Notes under the pieces: model-generated
What the model was told of the DNA's origin: nothing
Database searches by the model: none
Seen by the model: the letters and a program-made list of their open reading frames with translations, nothing else
Source of the DNA: Allokutzneria sp. A3M-2-11 16
GTDB taxonomy: Bacteria; Actinomycetota; Actinomycetes; Mycobacteriales; Pseudonocardiaceae
Reading direction: 5' to 3'
Assembly (NCBI RefSeq): GCF_024213555.1
Contig: NZ_JANAVO010000001.1
Span: forward strand, 1,674,001-1,738,000
Length of the DNA stretch: 64,000 bases
Shown: positions 61,534-64,000 of the stretch, piece by piece
Position numbering within the stretch: the first letter of the stretch is position 1
How the letters are laid out: each line of letters begins with the position of its first letter
Made by a program: the position numbers and the translations under genes

Positions 61534-62016
61534 GCCCTCGGCGAACCTGCGCAGCGTGGCGAGCGACGGCCGCACGAACATGTGCCCGGACGCGAACCCG
61601 ATCATCCCGATGAACAGGAACACCACGGGCTCGAAGTAGGTCAGCGCGTTCACCTGGCGCGGGTCGGTCAGCACCGGCAGCAGGACGGCGACCGCCGAGC
61701 TCACCGCGATGGCGCCGAGGCACGCGAACAGCGCGTTCCGGATGCCGCGAGCGCGGGAGACGATGAGGTTGTCACCGTGCAGGCAGCACCGGGACACCAG
61801 CAGCGTCACCGCGAGGGCCACCACGAACAGCGGCGGCAGCGCGCTGACGACCTGCGCCAGTGGACCGCCCGGTGAGCCGACGACCGTGCCGACGAAGCGC
61901 ATGAACGCGTACATCAGCGGGGTCAGCACGGTCAGCGTGACGCCGATGGTGACCACCCCGCCGCGGAAGCGGCTCGCGAACAGCGGCGGCAGCGGTACGA
62001 GTTCCTGGTGCGGCAT
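61516..62016 (-). CDS. Membrane protein, unknown
   Basis: A protein of about 166 residues with four transmembrane helices: VVTIGVTLTVLTPLMYAFMR, SALPPLFVVALAVTLLVSR, LFACLGAIAVSSAVAVLLPV and PVVFLFIGMIGFASGHMFVR. ATG at 62016 begins MPHQELVPLPPLF, with AGGGGA too close to it; ATG at 62091 with an added basic segment is possible. The 166 bases upstream, toward the divergent peptide gene, are less G+C-rich. I do not recognise the family. Confidence 0.6.
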   Translation of the reverse strand: MPHQELVPLPPLFASRFRGGVVTIGVTLTVLTPLMYAFMRFVGTVVGSPGGPLAQVVSALPPLFVVALAVTLLVSRCCLHGDNLIVSRARGIRNALFACLGAIAVSSAVAVLLPVLTDPRQVNALTYFEPVVFLFIGMIGFASGHMFVRPSLATLRRFAEGSRSVW

Positions 62017-62182
62017 TCCCCTTCGACGGAACCCGGCGGCGGCGCGTTCCGTCCCAACCCGGCGGGAAAAGATGAACGAAAGCCATTTCATCAAGGCTAT
62101 ATCAGGAATTCTTGACGCCACTCGATGAAGCCTGTCATCTTTTCCGGAACAACCAGGAAAGGCTACCGGAAAGTAGAAAAGC

Positions 62183-62302
62183 ATGCGCTCTCAACTGAGG
62201 ACCGCCTTCCTCGCCCTGCTGGCCCTCGCCGCGCTCGGCGCGCTGGCGCTCCCGCCTGCCGGAGCGGCGGACACGCAGGTCACCGTGTCGGTCCAGCAGT
62301 AA
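62183..62302 (+). CDS. 39-residue secreted peptide
   Basis: ATG at 62183 lies nine bases after GGAAAG. The peptide begins MRSQLRTAFLALLALAALGA, continues LALPPAGAADTQVTV and ends SVQQ. Residues 1-28 are a textbook signal peptide with Ala-X-Ala cleavage at GAADT, leaving a mature part of only about 11 residues (ADTQVTVSVQQ). It stops 2 bases before the end of the convergent kinase gene. It could be a signalling peptide, or the 5' end of a longer secreted protein lost by a premature stop; nothing is open downstream. Shorter than usual gene-calling limits. Confidence 0.4.
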   Translation: MRSQLRTAFLALLALAALGALALPPAGAADTQVTVSVQQ

Positions 62303-62304
62303 TC

Positions 62305-62928
62305 CTAGATCACCGAGCCAATACAAAGGTCGGCACGCGACATTGTTTCGGTTACCCGGATCGCGTTCGACTGATCCGAGCCGTGCGCGCGGTTTTCCGC
62401 TTCTTCGTGGGTGCGGCCGTAACGCTCGTGCCGGGCGACAAGGCGGGCGAGCCGGACGTTTTCGTCGGGCGCCAGGAACCAGACCTCGTCGAGCACCTCG
62501 CGCAGCCGGGACCACGGCCGGTCGGCCAGCAGCAGGTAGTTCCCCTCGGTGACCACCAGCGGCACCTCGGCGGCGACCGGGACCGCGCAGGCCACCGGCT
62601 CCTCGATCTCGCGGCGGAACTCCGGGGCGTAGACCGTCACCCCCGGCTCCGCCCGCCGCAGCCGGACCAGCAGGTCCAGGTAGCCGTGCGCGTCGAAGGT
62701 GTCCGGGGCGCCCTTGCGCTCGGCCCGGCCCAGCCGCTCCAGCTCGCGCTGCGCCAGGTGGAAGCCGTCCATGCCGACCAGCACCGCCCGCCCGCCGAGC
62801 GCGGTGACCAGGCGCTCCGCCAGGGTCGACTTGCCAGCACCCGGAGCCCCGGTGATGCCGAGCAGGCGCCGCCCGCCCGGCTCCGCCAGCTTCGCGGCGC
62901 GCTCCAGCAGCTCCGCGAAAGCGGTCAC
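62305..62928 (-). CDS. P-loop kinase of the uridine-kinase/FrcK type
   Basis: A 207-residue nucleotide-binding protein. Walker A GAPGAGKS (27-34), LVGMDGFHLAQRELERLG (about 50-67) with an Asp typical of uridine/pantothenate-kinase-like folds, GAPDTFDAHGYLDLLVRL, and VTEGNYLLLADRPWSRLREV. Such kinases are found at the end of sugar ABC operons (FrcK) and in general may phosphorylate sugars or nucleosides. GTG at 62928 overlaps the ABC ATPase stop (GTGA), so it is translationally coupled to the sugar ABC genes. Confidence 0.85.
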   Translation of the reverse strand: MTAFAELLERAAKLAEPGGRRLLGITGAPGAGKSTLAERLVTALGGRAVLVGMDGFHLAQRELERLGRAERKGAPDTFDAHGYLDLLVRLRRAEPGVTVYAPEFRREIEEPVACAVPVAAEVPLVVTEGNYLLLADRPWSRLREVLDEVWFLAPDENVRLARLVARHERYGRTHEEAENRAHGSDQSNAIRVTETMSRADLCIGSVI

Positions 62929-63719
62929 CGGTACACCTCGACCAGCTCGCCGTTGTCGGAGAGCGCGAGCGCTCCGGTGATCAGGCCGACCACCTCGTTC
63001 ATCGTGCGCTCGCGCGGGGAGACCACGCCGACCCGCCTGCCGAGCCGGTGCACGTGCACGCGGTCGGCGATCTCGAAGACGTGCGGCATGTTGTGGCTGA
63101 TCAGCACCACCGGCAGGCCGCGGTCGCGAATCCGCTGGATCAGGTCGAGCACCTTGGCCGACTCCGCGACGCCGAGCGCGGCCGTGGGCTCGTCCATGAT
63201 CACCACGCGGCTGCCGAACGCGGCGGCACGGGCCACCGCGATGCCCTGGCGCTGGCCACCGGAGAGGGTCTCGACGGCCTGCGTCATCGACTTGATCTTG
63301 ATGTCCAGCTCGCCGAGGATGCGCGCCGCCTCCGCCCGCATGCCCCCGGCGTCGAGCAGCCGGAACACCGAGCCGAGCGGCCCGGACCTGCGGCGCTCCC
63401 GGCCCAGGAACACGTTGGTCGCGATGTCCTGGGCGGGCGCGAGTGCGAGGTCCTGGTAGACGGTCTCGATCCCGTGCCTGCGGGCGTCGAGCGGCCCGGA
63501 GAACCGCACCGCCTCGCCGTCGACCAGGATCTCGCCCGCGTCCGGGACGACCGCCCCGGACAGCGCCTTGATCAGGCTGGACTTGCCCGCCCCGTTGTCG
63601 CCGACCACGGCCAGGATCTCGCCGGGCAGCAGGTCGAAGTCGGCGCCGTCGATCGCGGTCACCTTGCCGTAGCGCTTGACCAGGCCGCGGGCCTGGAGCA
63701 CCGGCACCTGCTCGCTCAT
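62925..63719 (-). CDS. Sugar ABC transporter ATP-binding protein, single-domain
   Basis: A 264-residue ATPase of the carbohydrate-uptake CUT2 class (FrcA-like, one ABC domain instead of the two of RbsA). Walker A GDNGAGKS (40-47), LSGGQRQG signature, Walker B VVIMDEPTAAL and ISHNMPHVFE switch histidine are all intact. It drives uptake of a sugar, fructose or ribose type. It overlaps the permease gene upstream (4 bases) and the kinase gene downstream. ATG at 63719. Confidence 0.93.
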   Translation of the reverse strand: MSEQVPVLQARGLVKRYGKVTAIDGADFDLLPGEILAVVGDNGAGKSSLIKALSGAVVPDAGEILVDGEAVRFSGPLDARRHGIETVYQDLALAPAQDIATNVFLGRERRRSGPLGSVFRLLDAGGMRAEAARILGELDIKIKSMTQAVETLSGGQRQGIAVARAAAFGSRVVIMDEPTAALGVAESAKVLDLIQRIRDRGLPVVLISHNMPHVFEIADRVHVHRLGRRVGVVSPRERTMNEVVGLITGALALSDNGELVEVYR

Positions 63720-64000
63720 CGCTGCTTCCTCCTGGAGAACCGGTCGACCGCGACCGCGACGATCACCAGCACGCCGGTGGCCACGTCCTGGTAGAGGCTG
63801 TCGATCCCGGCCTGGGTCAGCCCGGAGCGCAGCACCGCGACGATCAGCGCGCCGACCAGGGTGCCGATCACGCTGCCCCGCCCGCCGAACAGGCTGGTCC
63901 CGCCGAGCACCACCGCGGTGATCGAGTCGAGGTTGCCCATCTGGAAGGCGTTCGGGTCGGCGTTGGGCACGCGGCCGAGCGCCTGCCAGGCCGCGATGCC
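63716..64000 (-). CDS. Sugar ABC transporter permease, C-terminal part
   Basis: The window ends inside this gene; only about 94 C-terminal residues are present. They show ITAVVLGGTSLFGGRGSVIG, the conserved BPD_transp_2 (RbsC/FrcC) loop, and GTLVGALIVAVLRSGLTQAG with the last helix VATGVLVIVAVAVDR. It is upstream of and overlaps the ATPase gene. The solute-binding protein gene should lie beyond the right edge. Confidence 0.92.
   Translation of the reverse strand, partial: GIAAWQALGRVPNADPNAFQMGNLDSITAVVLGGTSLFGGRGSVIGTLVGALIVAVLRSGLTQAGIDSLYQDVATGVLVIVAVAVDRFSRRKQR

Overview
The window is about 64 kb of very G+C-rich chromosomal DNA with frequent GTG and TTG starts, strong GGAGG-type ribosome sites and almost no gene-free space (no intergenic stretch exceeds about 300 bases). 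The gene content points to a filamentous actinomycete, most likely family Pseudonocardiaceae. The signs are mycobacterial-type lipid genes (fadE5, fadA2, fabG4, htdX), a snapalysin-type secreted metalloprotease, a DUF3151 gene near fba, a TIGR03086 protein of the mycothiol-linked type, a SAV2177-type methyltransferase, an NsdA-like regulator and many small secreted proteins. I see no rRNA, tRNA, CRISPR array, complete insertion sequence, prophage or large biosynthetic cluster. All family assignments come from reading the sequence and recalled knowledge; no search was run.

Layout. 1-16 kb: an MFS transporter cut by the window edge, a LysE exporter remnant beside a palindromic element, fadE5, a small secreted protein, DUF1206 and VanW cell-envelope proteins with a GroES-like protein, a thioredoxin-NHL protein, a NYN-type nuclease, a PadR/HAAS pair with a long palindromic operator, a serine hydrolase/GNAT pair, a methyltransferase and a PAP2 phosphatase. 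16-23 kb: MarR plus a PEP-dependent phosphotransferase resembling rifampin phosphotransferase, an HTH protein behind two tandem operators, an alpha/beta hydrolase, a short DivIVA protein, tiny cysteine-containing ORFs and an NsdA-like regulator. 23-31 kb: paired bacterial-PH membrane proteins with a divergent TetR gene, a frameshifted ABC exporter with an XRE gene, an epimerase, GNAT and SIMPL proteins. 31-40 kb: fadA2 divergent from fabG4-htdX, a TIGR03086 protein, a TRAP-TAXI transporter, a secreted GDPD and an XRE regulator. 40-48 kb: a housekeeping block with purA, fba, DUF3151, SRPBCC and FUSC. 48-54 kb: secreted proteases, a RibD-like reductase, a decayed antitoxin/PIN pair, MerR-thioredoxin, LuxR and two ECF sigma factors. 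54-64 kb: ROK kinase-NagA amino-sugar recycling, two DedA proteins, a GlcD-type oxidase, a metallo-beta-lactamase-fold hydrolase, a 39-codon secreted peptide and the start of a sugar ABC operon.

How the genes work together. fadE5 (acyl-CoA dehydrogenase), htdX (hydratase), fabG4 (ketoreductase) and fadA2 (thiolase) could supply a full acyl-CoA beta-oxidation or reverse-elongation set. As I recall, they are adjacent in mycobacteria, whereas here fadE5 lies 29 kb away. Both promoters carry two tandem copies of one operator pattern, YTAC-N6-GTAR, which suggests a retained common regulator. Other regulatory loops visible in the DNA are PadR with a 28-base palindrome, the HTH protein at 19.5 kb with two 19-base operators, tandem palindromes before the DUF3151 gene, and a long inverted repeat between the divergent luxR and sigma-factor genes.

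Genome decay is visible in the LysE fragment, the PIN toxin remnant and the single-base frameshift in the ABC ATPase. I found no clear undescribed multi-gene defence or biosynthetic system. The most novel-looking items are regulatory sites and very small genes.
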